This document shows positions 6,260 to 15,282 of a stretch of DNA of 26,496 bases, piece by piece. This stretch comes from Candidatus Falkowiibacteriota bacterium (lineage in GTDB: Bacteria; Patescibacteriota; Patescibacteriia; Patescibacteriales; JALSMD01), in contig JALSMD010000005.1 in NCBI GenBank assembly GCA_026987855.1, positions 1 through 26,496 on the forward strand, written 5' to 3'. Made by a program: the position numbers and the translations under genes. The notes under the pieces are model-generated. The model had not been told where the DNA came from and ran no database searches. It worked only from the letters and a program-made list of their open reading frames with translations. Position 1 is the first letter of the stretch, and each line of letters starts with the position of its first letter.

Positions 6260-7648
6260 TTAAAATTCTGGTGGCTCTTCTAGCCCGCTGCGATCCAAAT
6301 TTTTAAAACTAACAGTTCCTTCATCAAAAAACAATTCAACTTTACCTGTGGGTCCATTTCTATGTTTAGCTATATAAATCTCTGCTAAATTTCTTTCATA
6401 CTCACTTAAATCTTCTTTATTATATCCTCTATCAGCAGCTTTACGATAAATAAACATAACCACATCGGCGTCTTGCTCAATAGAACCAGATTCACGTAAA
6501 TGCGATAATTTGGGGATTGCTGGCTTGCTTTGTTCAACATTACGTGATAACTGCGACAAAGCAATTAAAGGGATATTTAACTCGCGCGCCAAACCCTTTA
6601 AGCCTCTAGTAATTTCGGCTATTTCTTGAACACGATTATCTCCATACTTACCCCTCCCTTCCATCAATTGTAAATAGTCAATGATTATCAAATCCAAACC
6701 CCTCTCCATTTGTAAGCGGCGGGCTTTAGTTCTAATTTCCATTACCGAGGCATTGGGAGTATCATCTATATAAATATTAGATTCTGAAAGCCGTCCCATG
6801 GCTTCTCCTATGCGAGAAAAATCATTGTCTTCTTCTTTATCTGACAATCTTCCTGTTCTCATCTTCCAAAGACTAACGTTAGCTTGAGCACACAAAATTC
6901 TATCTACCAACTGTTCTTTGCTCATCTCTAAAGAAAAAATGCCAACACTTTTTCTGGTCTTAATAGCTGTCTGTCTAGCAATATCCAAAGCTAAAGAGGT
7001 TTTACCCACGCTAGGACGTGCTGCTAAAATTATTAAATCTGACTTTTGTAAGCCTCCTAAAATATTATCTAGATCTACAAAGCCAGTCGGCAATCCTCTT
7101 AATTGGCCACTCTGTTTATGTAATTCGTCAATACGTTCGAACGCTTCTGTTAATAAATGGTCAATTGGCAAAAAAATATTTTTTAAATATTTTTGTGATA
7201 CGCTAAACAATTTTTGTTCAGCTTTATCTAAAATATTATCTACATCCTCATCTTCTTTATATCCTAGCTCTACTATTTCGTTAGCGGCGTTAATTAAACG
7301 GCGGTAGGTAGCTTTACGTTTTACAATGTGAGCGGCCTGGACTACTTGAGAAGAAGTAGCTACCATATTAGACAGAGAAGCCAAATAAGTTCTGCCGCCA
7401 ATTTTGTCCAATAGTTTCTTCTCTTTTAAACGATTGGTTAAACACAAAATATCAATTGGTTCATGTTTGGCATACAATTCTTTCATTATCTCATAGATAA
7501 TTCTGTGAGCGTCTTTATAAAAATCATCTTCATTGATAATATCTGCTATTTTGATAATAGCGTTTTTGTCAATCAATAGACTACCTAGCAATATTTGTTC
7601 TGCTTCAATATTTTGCGGCGGAATTTTTTCTTTTATTTCTTCTGTCAT
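6260..7648 (-). CDS. dnaB: replicative DNA helicase DnaB
   Basis: Hexameric helicase that unwinds the replication fork. The N-terminal DnaB domain spans about residues 10-115 (PPQNIEAEQILLGSLLID). The linker helix that binds primase follows. The RecA-like ATPase domain starts near 180 (LRGLPTGFVDLDNILGGLQ). Walker A is RPSVGKTS (211-218), SLEMS follows, Walker B is LIIIDYLQLM, and the sensor region is HLRESGSIEQDADVVMFIYR. At 462 residues it has normal length and no intein. It heads a dnaB-ybaB-recR operon. A promoter-like sequence ends so close to the ATG that the mRNA may be leaderless. Confidence 0.97.
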   Translation of the reverse strand: MTEEIKEKIPPQNIEAEQILLGSLLIDKNAIIKIADIINEDDFYKDAHRIIYEIMKELYAKHEPIDILCLTNRLKEKKLLDKIGGRTYLASLSNMVATSSQVVQAAHIVKRKATYRRLINAANEIVELGYKEDEDVDNILDKAEQKLFSVSQKYLKNIFLPIDHLLTEAFERIDELHKQSGQLRGLPTGFVDLDNILGGLQKSDLIILAARPSVGKTSLALDIARQTAIKTRKSVGIFSLEMSKEQLVDRILCAQANVSLWKMRTGRLSDKEEDNDFSRIGEAMGRLSESNIYIDDTPNASVMEIRTKARRLQMERGLDLIIIDYLQLMEGRGKYGDNRVQEIAEITRGLKGLARELNIPLIALSQLSRNVEQSKPAIPKLSHLRESGSIEQDADVVMFIYRKAADRGYNKEDLSEYERNLAEIYIAKHRNGPTGKVELFFDEGTVSFKNLDRSGLEEPPEF

Positions 7649-7654
7649 ACTTTT

Positions 7655-7683
7655 ATATTAATCTAGTTAAATAAAAAAATCAA
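7655..7683 (-). promoter_or_regulatory. promoter of dnaB-ybaB-recR, possibly giving a leaderless mRNA
   Basis: On the minus strand, -35 TTGATT (7683-7678), a 17-base spacer, and -10 TAATAT (7660-7655). The predicted start falls at about 7648, the A of the dnaB ATG, and no Shine-Dalgarno is visible. Confidence 0.55.
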
Positions 7684-7716
7684 GAAAAATTTATTAACTT
7701 TTCATTAACTATTTAT

Positions 7717-7752
7717 ACACAAAAAGCCCCCATAAAAAGGGACTTTTTGTGT
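7717..7752 (-). terminator. terminator of the glycan/secreted-protein gene cluster
   Basis: A 14-bp stem (7717-7730 with 7739-7752) around GGG/CCC with A/T tracts and a short loop. The single irregular pair is G-U on the minus strand but a C-A mismatch on the plus strand. This favours termination of the minus-strand gene ending at 7777. Confidence 0.85.
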
Positions 7753-7776
7753 ATTATTTTTTTCTTATATCTCTTT

Positions 7777-9552
7777 TTAATTAGTGTTTTCTACACTATT
7801 TTCTTCTGTAGAAGTAGCACTGTTACTTTCTTCTGTGTTCTCATTAGTCTCTTCCTCTACCACTATTTCTTCTTCTGTGTCAGTAGTCGTATCTTTATCA
7901 TCAACAACTATTTCGCTTACAAGCTCATTAATATCATCTAAAGGAGTGTCTAAAGAATCTTCAATTTCAGGCAATGAGCTAACTACTACAATTTTATCGG
8001 CAATAATAATTTTTTCATTTTCCTCTTCTCTCATTATTCCTCTAACTCTTACTTTATCTCCTATTTTAATGTCACTTAAAGAAGCCTCGTTATTTACCCC
8101 TACTATAATCTTTGTATCATCAGTAATTTTTACTTTAACCGTCACTGTTTCTCCTCTTCGGATTAGGTCTCCTAACTTTATTCCCGCATGTCTAATACGT
8201 TCAATCTTTACTTTTTTATTTCTAATTCTACGAATAAATTTACCAACTTTATCCGGCGCTAAATTTCTGATCCTTTCTTGTAAAGTATTTCTAAGTTGTA
8301 TTGACTGAAAATGATTTTTAATTCTAGATTTAATTCTAGCTAACACTGAATTATTAGCAACACTTCCTGTTGTTGTACCCAACAACTGAGCATTAACTGC
8401 GCAATTAGAACATTCTTGTAATTTCTGTTTTAGTTGTTTGCGCATTATATGTCTGATTGGGGTCCAATCTACTAATAAATAATTTTCTTCTGAGTTTATC
8501 TCTTTTACAATGCCGGGATATCCTCTTAAAGTCGTTTTCCAAACAGAATTATTTTTTATTACCTTAGCATCAACAGTGCCGTCGTCATTAACGCGTCCCA
8601 CGATCATCAACTCGTCGCCAATAGCAAATTCATCAAGAGTGGTTATGCCAAAATATTTTCTTACCAATCTTGTATCTTCGGTAACATTAACTGTCACTAA
8701 TGTGCCCTCTGTTCCTATTAAGTTATTAACATCGTTTGCTCTTAATCCTGGGGTTTTTTCAATTTTTACTTGGATGGTTGTAGGAATAACAGTGCTATCC
8801 ATTCGTACTAAAGTAGCGCGTGGAGTAAAAGTTCTAATTTTCATAAATAAATTTTTGCCTCTTCTCAAAACTACCACAATTTTAGCTAAAGGCAATTCAC
8901 CCTCTCTAACCAGTAAACGAGCTCTAATTCTATCGTTAATTTGCAAATCATCTACGCTAGCTGGATTTTTTAAACCAGCAACAAAATGTGTGTTTTCATC
9001 GTATTTAAAAGTATGTTCTTGATTCATCCATTGATAAGTAATTTCTTGTTTTTCTTTGTCAATTTTAGTAATCCAACCATTAGCGCCTAAATTGCTGCGC
9101 AAAGAAATAGAAAGATTAATCAAAATGGTTGCTTCAATGTTTCCTGTGTTCTCGTTTTTTACGCCAATTACTCTGATTTGATCCCCTGGTATCCAATCAG
9201 ATAATTTTGTTTCTTGTCCTCTTCTTTGGCCTAAAATAGTATCATTGCTTACACTAACTGTATAATCATGTTGAGTAGCATTGTCCCTAATAATTAAGTT
9301 TGTAGGAATATCTGTTGATCCTACCTCAATCAACATGCCAGCAAAATTAACCTCATTAGTAGCCTCATATAATTTTGATTCGTCGTTAACATCTACGCAA
9401 GCAAAATTATAAGACACATCTACACCTGCTGCTTCAGCCGCTTCCACAGAGTCATAGGTGTTACCATCAATTCCGCAGACAGCAGCCTGAACAGACAGGG
9501 CAGATAAGGAGATAACTAAAACCATTAAAACAAATATGGCTTTTTTAAACAT
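7777..9552 (-). CDS. large secreted modular protein with degenerate Kazal-like motif and repeated beta modules
   Basis: A 591-residue exported protein. A signal peptide covers residues 1-23. It is followed by VCGIDGNTYDSVEAAEAAGV with C26 and C52, which resembles bacterial Kazal-type motifs (VCGxDGxTY...C) but lacks the other cysteines. From about 80 to 520 there are at least four related beta-rich modules. Each contains a polar strand (TDDTKI, NDTIL, ENTHFV, EDTRLV) and then a short L-x-D/E-hydrophobic turn before a G/N-D segment (WIPGDQIRV, QINDRIRAR, AIGDELMIV, KIGDKVRVR), like DUF5666/OB-type modules. A basic helical insert with CSNC lies near 370-460. The last 75 residues are acidic, Thr/Glu rich and probably disordered. 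The gene follows the ligase/TPR gene by 32 bases and ends at a terminator. A cell-surface role is inferred; I cannot name the function. Confidence 0.8.
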   Translation of the reverse strand: MFKKAIFVLMVLVISLSALSVQAAVCGIDGNTYDSVEAAEAAGVDVSYNFACVDVNDESKLYEATNEVNFAGMLIEVGSTDIPTNLIIRDNATQHDYTVSVSNDTILGQRRGQETKLSDWIPGDQIRVIGVKNENTGNIEATILINLSISLRSNLGANGWITKIDKEKQEITYQWMNQEHTFKYDENTHFVAGLKNPASVDDLQINDRIRARLLVREGELPLAKIVVVLRRGKNLFMKIRTFTPRATLVRMDSTVIPTTIQVKIEKTPGLRANDVNNLIGTEGTLVTVNVTEDTRLVRKYFGITTLDEFAIGDELMIVGRVNDDGTVDAKVIKNNSVWKTTLRGYPGIVKEINSEENYLLVDWTPIRHIMRKQLKQKLQECSNCAVNAQLLGTTTGSVANNSVLARIKSRIKNHFQSIQLRNTLQERIRNLAPDKVGKFIRRIRNKKVKIERIRHAGIKLGDLIRRGETVTVKVKITDDTKIIVGVNNEASLSDIKIGDKVRVRGIMREEENEKIIIADKIVVVSSLPEIEDSLDTPLDDINELVSEIVVDDKDTTTDTEEEIVVEEETNENTEESNSATSTEENSVENTN

Positions 9553-9584
9553 ATTTTTGGTTTTTAATAATTAATTAATAATAA

Positions 9585-12077
9585 TTAGTATAATCCCTTA
9601 AATTGCTGTTCAACCATTGCTTTTGATTGGGGATCTTGTAACACATTTAACAATCTTTTAACCATAGACTTGGCTTTTTCTGTCTTGCCTGTTTTTTGGT
9701 AAAGCAGAGCTAAACTATATAAAGAATTAGCATGATTTTTGTTATGAGAAAGAATTCCTAAGAAAATTTGCTCCGCTCTGCGTAAATCATCATTAAATTC
9801 TATTTGACCACTTTTTATTTTGTTTGGTTTAACACTTAATTCTTCGTTGACAACTTCTTCCCCGTTAGCATTAGCCGCAGCCTCAATTTCATTTTCTGTT
9901 ATCTTTTTAGTTGCATCTTGCTCTATACTAGATTGAGAAACCCCCCTATTAAAATAAAGTCTACCTAATTCAAAAAAATAATCTAAATTATTACTTGAAA
10001 AAACAGTAGCATTTTTTAGTTCATCAATTGCTTTATTAAGATCATTCAATTTTTCATAAGCAATTGCCTTACCATAATAGGCTGAAGCTAAATCGTTCTT
10101 TTTCTCAAGAGCCTCATCATATTTTTTAATAGCTTCTTTAATATAATACTCTTTTTCAGAAGCATCTTGTTCTGAATTGGCTCTAGCCATATTAATGAGA
10201 GCTATCCTTAAATAAGGAGTAGGATTATTAGGATCTAATTCAATTTCTTTATTATAATATTTTTCTGCCCACTCTAAAGCTCCCCTAGTATAAAAAGAGG
10301 CGTTTTCATAAATTAAACCAAGAGCTTCATTGTTTTTTGCTTTATTAGGGGAAATTTCTACTGCCTTTTTGCCATTTTCAATTGCTAAGCCTAAATTATT
10401 CTGTACGGCGGTTTGATCTTTATTGCTAATTGCCGCCTTGTTAGCTAAAGCCATATAATTGTTGGCTAGATCAATATAATAATTATCCTGATAAGATGCC
10501 AGCTGTACTGCTTTATTTAAATTTTCAATTTTCTTATTAATATTATCAATATCTAGTGCTTCTTTAACATAAACATCAGCCAAATAAAGCTTTAATCCCA
10601 TAGTAAATAAAATAACTACGCCAGCACTAACACACAAAAAAATAGCAGCCAAAGCCAAAGCATATTTAGGGGAAGTCCTAAAAGACAAAGTAAGGGTTTC
10701 AAATCTTTCTGGATAAGAAATAATACCGACTACTACAGTTAAAATAGCTAATAAAACATACATTAAAATTAAGGAGTTGCTAAAAGAAAATAAGAAAGAC
10801 AAAATTACTGCAGCTGCTGATCCAGCAAACAAGGCAAGCGCAATAGAATGAATTTCTTTCTTGTCGGTTTTAATAAGAGAGAGGAAACTGATGGAAGCGC
10901 CTACTAACAAAAGGACGACAAAAGCTAGAGTTCCTAAAATTCCCACTGTTGCTAAAAGTTCATAAAGAATGCCTGATGCGCTGTCAAAACGAACATTCCA
11001 TAATGGAGATAAATTAAAATCTAAACTTTTGTACTTGGAAAAATCATAATAAAAAGTAGACGGGCCTGAACCAAAGAATGGATCATGTTTAATGCTTTCT
11101 TTAGCAATATTCCAAGATGCCTTCCTAGAAAGACTAACCTCAGCAGGTAAATTTAAATTAGTTATATTAAAATTACCTAAAACCAATAATACGATAAGCA
11201 ACAAAAAAGAGGCAATTGGGATTACTAAATTATTGCTGCTAATTTTGATAACCTTAGATAAGAAAAACATTAAAATTATTACAGCGCTAACAATAGCGGC
11301 TGGCCAAAAAGTAAATCCATTTAATAAGGCTAAGACCACAAAACCAGCAATAGCAGCTATGCCTAATAATATTTTCAAAATAATGGCAAAGCCTTTGCTA
11401 AGGCGGGGATGAATTTCTTTAATCTGCGCAATAGCGACAATTAACAAAGGCAAGGTAATTAAAATAAACATTGTCAAAGAAGAAAGTGAACCTAAAGGGT
11501 TAAAACTAATGCTCTTAGTAAAAACAAAAGGTAATACAAAAATCTTTTTAAGTTGCAATAAAGTAAAAATATAAATAATAGCGCTTGAAAAAGTAAAACA
11601 CCAGAAAGCAATTTTAATCTTTTTGCTATTTAAGTTATTAACTGCTAAATAATAAAACAAAGTAAAAAGATATAAAGCAGCTATACCCTTAGCAGAACTT
11701 CCATAAACTCCGATAATGCTGTCTTTAGTGTCAATAGACAAAAAAGCCGATAAAGTAAAAACAGCCAATAAAATTAAAATTGGCATATCCAAAGGAGTTT
11801 TTTTGAGTCTTAATTCTCCAACAACAACCCCCTTGGTAACCCAAGCTACCACGCCGACTAACACTAAGAAGAAAAATAAAATCATTTTCTCGAAACCAAG
11901 CCCCTGAACAACTAAACCAGTAAAAAATGGGGGGACCAATAAAAACACTAAATAGATAGACAAACTTATAATAATATCAAGCCCTTTTGTAGAAATTTTT
12001 TTCGTTAGATTATGTTTTGATTTGCTTTGATTCAGTGATTTTTGAGGACTTGCTAAGTTCTCTTTTTCTTCCATCAT
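9585..12077 (-). CDS. Wzy/O-antigen-ligase-like membrane protein with C-terminal TPR domain
   Basis: An 830-residue protein. After a short cytoplasmic start come about 12 hydrophobic segments (residues 32-500). The Wzy_C-type signature is KHDPFFGSGPSTFYYDF (about 330-346), in a long extracytoplasmic loop. The C-terminal third (about 505-830) is made of TPR helices (AVEISPNKAKNNEALGLIYE, IELDPNNPTPYLRIALI, ASAYYGKAIAYEKLNDLNKA, SLYSLALLYQKTGKTEKA). It is interrupted by a low-complexity acidic insert near 705-745. The family polymerises or ligates lipid-linked glycans on the outer face of the membrane. The TPR part may dock acceptors or partner proteins. It lies downstream of three glycosyltransferase genes and is paralogous in layout to the gene at 17964-20174. 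The start is a double ATG at 12077. Polymerase versus ligase cannot be decided here. Confidence 0.82.
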   Translation of the reverse strand: MMEEKENLASPQKSLNQSKSKHNLTKKISTKGLDIIISLSIYLVFLLVPPFFTGLVVQGLGFEKMILFFFLVLVGVVAWVTKGVVVGELRLKKTPLDMPILILLAVFTLSAFLSIDTKDSIIGVYGSSAKGIAALYLFTLFYYLAVNNLNSKKIKIAFWCFTFSSAIIYIFTLLQLKKIFVLPFVFTKSISFNPLGSLSSLTMFILITLPLLIVAIAQIKEIHPRLSKGFAIILKILLGIAAIAGFVVLALLNGFTFWPAAIVSAVIILMFFLSKVIKISSNNLVIPIASFLLLIVLLVLGNFNITNLNLPAEVSLSRKASWNIAKESIKHDPFFGSGPSTFYYDFSKYKSLDFNLSPLWNVRFDSASGILYELLATVGILGTLAFVVLLLVGASISFLSLIKTDKKEIHSIALALFAGSAAAVILSFLFSFSNSLILMYVLLAILTVVVGIISYPERFETLTLSFRTSPKYALALAAIFLCVSAGVVILFTMGLKLYLADVYVKEALDIDNINKKIENLNKAVQLASYQDNYYIDLANNYMALANKAAISNKDQTAVQNNLGLAIENGKKAVEISPNKAKNNEALGLIYENASFYTRGALEWAEKYYNKEIELDPNNPTPYLRIALINMARANSEQDASEKEYYIKEAIKKYDEALEKKNDLASAYYGKAIAYEKLNDLNKAIDELKNATVFSSNNLDYFFELGRLYFNRGVSQSSIEQDATKKITENEIEAAANANGEEVVNEELSVKPNKIKSGQIEFNDDLRRAEQIFLGILSHNKNHANSLYSLALLYQKTGKTEKAKSMVKRLLNVLQDPQSKAMVEQQFKGLY

Positions 12078-12163
12078 AAATTTATTACTTTAATTTTTAT
12101 TTATAATTAAACACAATTTATTAGTATTTTATCAAAAATACAAAAAAATGTCTATATACAAAT

Positions 12164-13315
12164 TTATCGTAAGTTTTCCCATAATTCAAGATATTCTTTA
12201 GCAGTTTTTTCCCATGAATATTTTTTCGCTTGTTTTAAACCTCTTTTAACAAATTCTTGCCGCAAACATTGGTTGGTTCCCAAGATAAAAATCGCCTGAG
12301 CTAAATCTTTAATATTGTGGGGGTCAACTAAAATAGCCGCTTTATTTAAAATTTCTGGCAAACTAGCGTAAGCGCTAGCAACAACTGGTGTACCGCAGGC
12401 CATCGCCTCCAAAGGCGGAAAACCAAACCCTTCATAAAAAGAAGGAAAAACAAATAAATTAGCTAAATTATATAAAAAAGGCTTATCTCTTTCGGAGACA
12501 TACCCTAAAAACTTTATTTTATCTTGATAGAAAGATTTTTTATAAATTTTGAAAATATTTTTATATTTCCAAGCAGGAGCGCCAGCAATAACCAAAGAGA
12601 AATTAAATTGTTTATTTTTCCATAGATATTCACAAGCTTTTATTAAACTAATAATATTTTTGCGTGGCTCCAAATTTCCTAAAAATAAAATAAACTTATC
12701 TGGCAATTTGTATTTATTTTTTATTTTATTTTTTTCTTGCTGGTTGTTGGCAAAAAAATATTTATCATCTAATCCTGAATAAATAACTTTTATTTTCGTA
12801 GGAGAAATATTTAATAGCTCTATTATATCTCTTTTAGTATTTTCGCTGATAGCGACCACTATATCAAAATTTTTAATCATCTTTTGTATATTCAAAGATC
12901 GGTGCCAAAAATTTTTTCGTTTTGAAAAAAATTCAGGAAAACGCAAAAAAGATAAATCATGAATAGTAATTACGCTTTTACATTTACGAGACAAGCTAAT
13001 AAAATTAATGTGCGGCGCCCAAAAAATATCAAGAGGGGCATTTATCTTTTTTTCTAAAATTCTATCAATTTTAGGCCAAGAAAAATTTTTAATCAGAACA
13101 TAGTTTAAAAGTTTGTTTGGATAACGTTGAATTACGTTTTGATAACAATTGCTCTTAAAATCTGGTAGTGATCTTTTTTTAAAAAAATTATAAAAAAGAA
13201 TGTATTTATACTCCGGCCTTACTTTAAAAAAATTTTTAATTAAATTATAAGCATATCCAGATACACCACTATACCTTTTGTCCATTAACACTCTAGCGTC
13301 TATGCCTACACGCAT
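12164..13315 (-). CDS. GT4-family glycosyltransferase (GT-B fold)
   Basis: A 383-residue retaining glycosyltransferase. The N-terminal half begins MRVGIDARVLMDKRYSGVSGY, a start seen in mannosyltransferase-like GT4 enzymes. The nucleotide-sugar half contains FLGNLEPRKNIISLIKA and VIAGAPAWKYK. The GT4 signature is SFYEGFGFPPLEAMACGTPVVA, with the E-x7-E pair. It has no signal peptide or membrane segment, so it is cytosolic or peripheral. It begins one base after the stop of the preceding glycosyltransferase, so the two are co-translated. The sugar donor and acceptor cannot be read from the sequence. Confidence 0.9.
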   Translation of the reverse strand: MRVGIDARVLMDKRYSGVSGYAYNLIKNFFKVRPEYKYILFYNFFKKRSLPDFKSNCYQNVIQRYPNKLLNYVLIKNFSWPKIDRILEKKINAPLDIFWAPHINFISLSRKCKSVITIHDLSFLRFPEFFSKRKNFWHRSLNIQKMIKNFDIVVAISENTKRDIIELLNISPTKIKVIYSGLDDKYFFANNQQEKNKIKNKYKLPDKFILFLGNLEPRKNIISLIKACEYLWKNKQFNFSLVIAGAPAWKYKNIFKIYKKSFYQDKIKFLGYVSERDKPFLYNLANLFVFPSFYEGFGFPPLEAMACGTPVVASAYASLPEILNKAAILVDPHNIKDLAQAIFILGTNQCLRQEFVKRGLKQAKKYSWEKTAKEYLELWENLR

Positions 13316-13316
13316 A

Positions 13317-14453
13317 TTAAATATTTAAAAAATTATTATACTCTTTTTGGATAAAATGTTTAACCTCTTTTTTAAAGCGATCTAAAGAAAATTTTTTAGC
13401 ATGGTCTCTAATTAGATGGGGATCAAAATTGCTGGCATCAAAACGATAAATAATTTTCACAATATCTTCTACGCTCTGTTTGTCAAAAAACATTCCGCTT
13501 ACCCCTTCTGCCACTGTTTCAGTTGCTCCTCCACGGCGATAAGCAATAACTGGCCGCCCTGATGCCATTGCTTCTACTGCCGTAATGCCAAAATCTTCAT
13601 CTTGAGGATTAAGAAAAGCAAGGCAACGGCTATATAATTCCTGCTTTTCCTTATCCGATACACGGCCCAAAAATTCAATATTTTTACTATTGCCAGCTAT
13701 TTCGCGTAGACGTTTTATGTCTACTCCATCACCAAAAATTTTTAATTTTAATCCTAATTTTTTAAAAGCTTTTATCACAATATCTACCCTTTTATATGGA
13801 GACAAACGCCCACCAATCAAAAAATAATCATCTTGTTTTTCGCTGATGTAAAATTTATCCACTTCAACAGGCGGATAAATTACAGTAGAGTTTCTACGAT
13901 AATATTTTTTAATTCTCTTTTGAACAGTTTTTGAATTGGCAATAAAAATATCAACCCTATCAGCAGCTGCTCTGTCCCAAACCCTAATCCTGCTTAATAC
14001 CAGAGAAATAACTTTTTTAAAATACTTATTATATTTAAGTTCATTAATATACTGATGTGTATAATCCCATAAATACCTTGTTGGCGTATGGCAATAACAA
14101 ATATGCAAAGTTTCCGTAGGCGTAATAACTCCTTTGGCAAAGGCGCTAGCGTCAGATAAGACCAAATCATATTTTGTCAGATCAAAAAATTCTACTGCGA
14201 GAGGCATAAGAGGCATATACCATTGATAATATTTTACTCCACCGGGAAGCCTCTGAATAATTGAGGTCTTAATTTGATGTCCAGAAAAATTTTTAACATT
14301 ATCTTTCTCATAAAGCAGTGTATAAATAGTTGCTTTAGGAAAAATCTCAGCAAAAGCCTTCAAAACTTTTTCAGCGCCTCCGTCTTGCGCCAAATGATCA
14401 TGAATTAAGGCTATGCGTAAATCTTCTATTTTCTTATTTGTTGTTCCGTTCAT
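13317..14453 (-). CDS. GT4-family glycosyltransferase, WbaZ-like
   Basis: A 378-residue enzyme beginning with a short leader and then LRIALIHDHLAQDGGAEKVL, a start typical of WbaZ-like glycosyltransferases in polysaccharide clusters. The donor-binding half contains YFLIGGRLSPYKRVDIVIKA and IEFLGRVSDKEKQELY. The GT4 signature is NPQDEDFGITAVEAMASGRPVIAYR, with the E-x7-E pair and the GGATETV loop. Its start overlaps the end of the GT2 gene by 20 bases, and the next GT4 gene begins one base after its stop. This points to a single translationally coupled glycan-assembly unit. Confidence 0.9.
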   Translation of the reverse strand: MNGTTNKKIEDLRIALIHDHLAQDGGAEKVLKAFAEIFPKATIYTLLYEKDNVKNFSGHQIKTSIIQRLPGGVKYYQWYMPLMPLAVEFFDLTKYDLVLSDASAFAKGVITPTETLHICYCHTPTRYLWDYTHQYINELKYNKYFKKVISLVLSRIRVWDRAAADRVDIFIANSKTVQKRIKKYYRRNSTVIYPPVEVDKFYISEKQDDYFLIGGRLSPYKRVDIVIKAFKKLGLKLKIFGDGVDIKRLREIAGNSKNIEFLGRVSDKEKQELYSRCLAFLNPQDEDFGITAVEAMASGRPVIAYRRGGATETVAEGVSGMFFDKQSVEDIVKIIYRFDASNFDPHLIRDHAKKFSLDRFKKEVKHFIQKEYNNFLNI

Positions 14454-15258
14454 ATTTTCTTAGTCCCCATTTCTTTAAGTATTTTAACCAAGAAATAACA
14501 TGCTCTCTGCTAGCTTTATTAAGAAAAAATTTATACCATCTTTGTTTTGCGCTCTGTCTTTGATGATTGTGAATAATAGTAGCTTCTGGATAATATACTA
14601 CTTTCCATCCTGACTGCCAAAAACGACGACAAAGGTCAGTGTCCTCAAAATAAAGAAAAAACCTTTCATCAAAAAATCCAACTTCTTTTAAAGCTTTGGC
14701 GCGACAAAATAAAAAAGAACCCAAAAGCCAATCTACTTCTTTAGTGGAATTATGATCAAAGTCTTTCATTAGAAAACGATCTAAATCCTTCTGAGCAATC
14801 TTTAGTCTGCCTAAAGGAGTACGACGATATAAAGGAGTTAACAAACCATACCAGCGATAACAAGAGTTTTGCACTGTCATATCTGTATTATATTGTTTTG
14901 GACCAACAACTCCCACTTCTGAATTTTCTTCCATAAATTGATATAATTTGATAAAAGTATCTTCAAAAACTACTGTATCTGGGTTCATAATAACAATATA
15001 ATTACCTTTCGCCCTTTTAATGCCCACATTATTTCCTGCGCCCATCCCAACATTACGATTATTTTGGATAAAAATAACCTCTGGATATTTCGTTGCTAAT
15101 TCTTCGCCAATATTATCTCCTGAATCATTATCAACCACAATTATTTCATACTTTAATTCTTTTTCACCAAAAACAAAATTTGCCTTATAAATAGAGGCTA
15201 AACATTCAAAAGCTAATTCTTTGCTTTTATAATTTAAAATAATAAAGCTCAAATCCAT
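14434..15258 (-). CDS. GT2-family glycosyltransferase, rhamnosyltransferase-like
   Basis: A 274-residue inverting GT-A enzyme. The nucleotide-binding start is MDLSFIILNYKSKELAFECL, followed by IIVVDNDSGD. The metal-binding DxD-type motif is MNPDTVV after NVGMGAGNNVGIKRAKGNYI. The acceptor region has DWLLGSFLFCRAKALKEVGFFDERFFLYFEDTDLCRR, the layout of rhamnosyltransferase-like WbbL-type proteins. No membrane segment is seen. It starts 24 bases after the iscS stop and overlaps the next glycosyltransferase by 20 bases. The transferred sugar is not determined by the sequence. Confidence 0.9.
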   Translation of the reverse strand: MDLSFIILNYKSKELAFECLASIYKANFVFGEKELKYEIIVVDNDSGDNIGEELATKYPEVIFIQNNRNVGMGAGNNVGIKRAKGNYIVIMNPDTVVFEDTFIKLYQFMEENSEVGVVGPKQYNTDMTVQNSCYRWYGLLTPLYRRTPLGRLKIAQKDLDRFLMKDFDHNSTKEVDWLLGSFLFCRAKALKEVGFFDERFFLYFEDTDLCRRFWQSGWKVVYYPEATIIHNHQRQSAKQRWYKFFLNKASREHVISWLKYLKKWGLRKYERNNK

Positions 15259-15282
15259 AATTTTGGGCTAATAATTATATAT

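Noticed and set aside
7784..8308. 174-codon plus-strand frame opposite the secreted protein gene
   Set aside because: It is the Ser/Thr/Val-rich complement of the acidic and beta-rich coding region, with no start signals. The minus-strand gene has a signal peptide and conserved modules.
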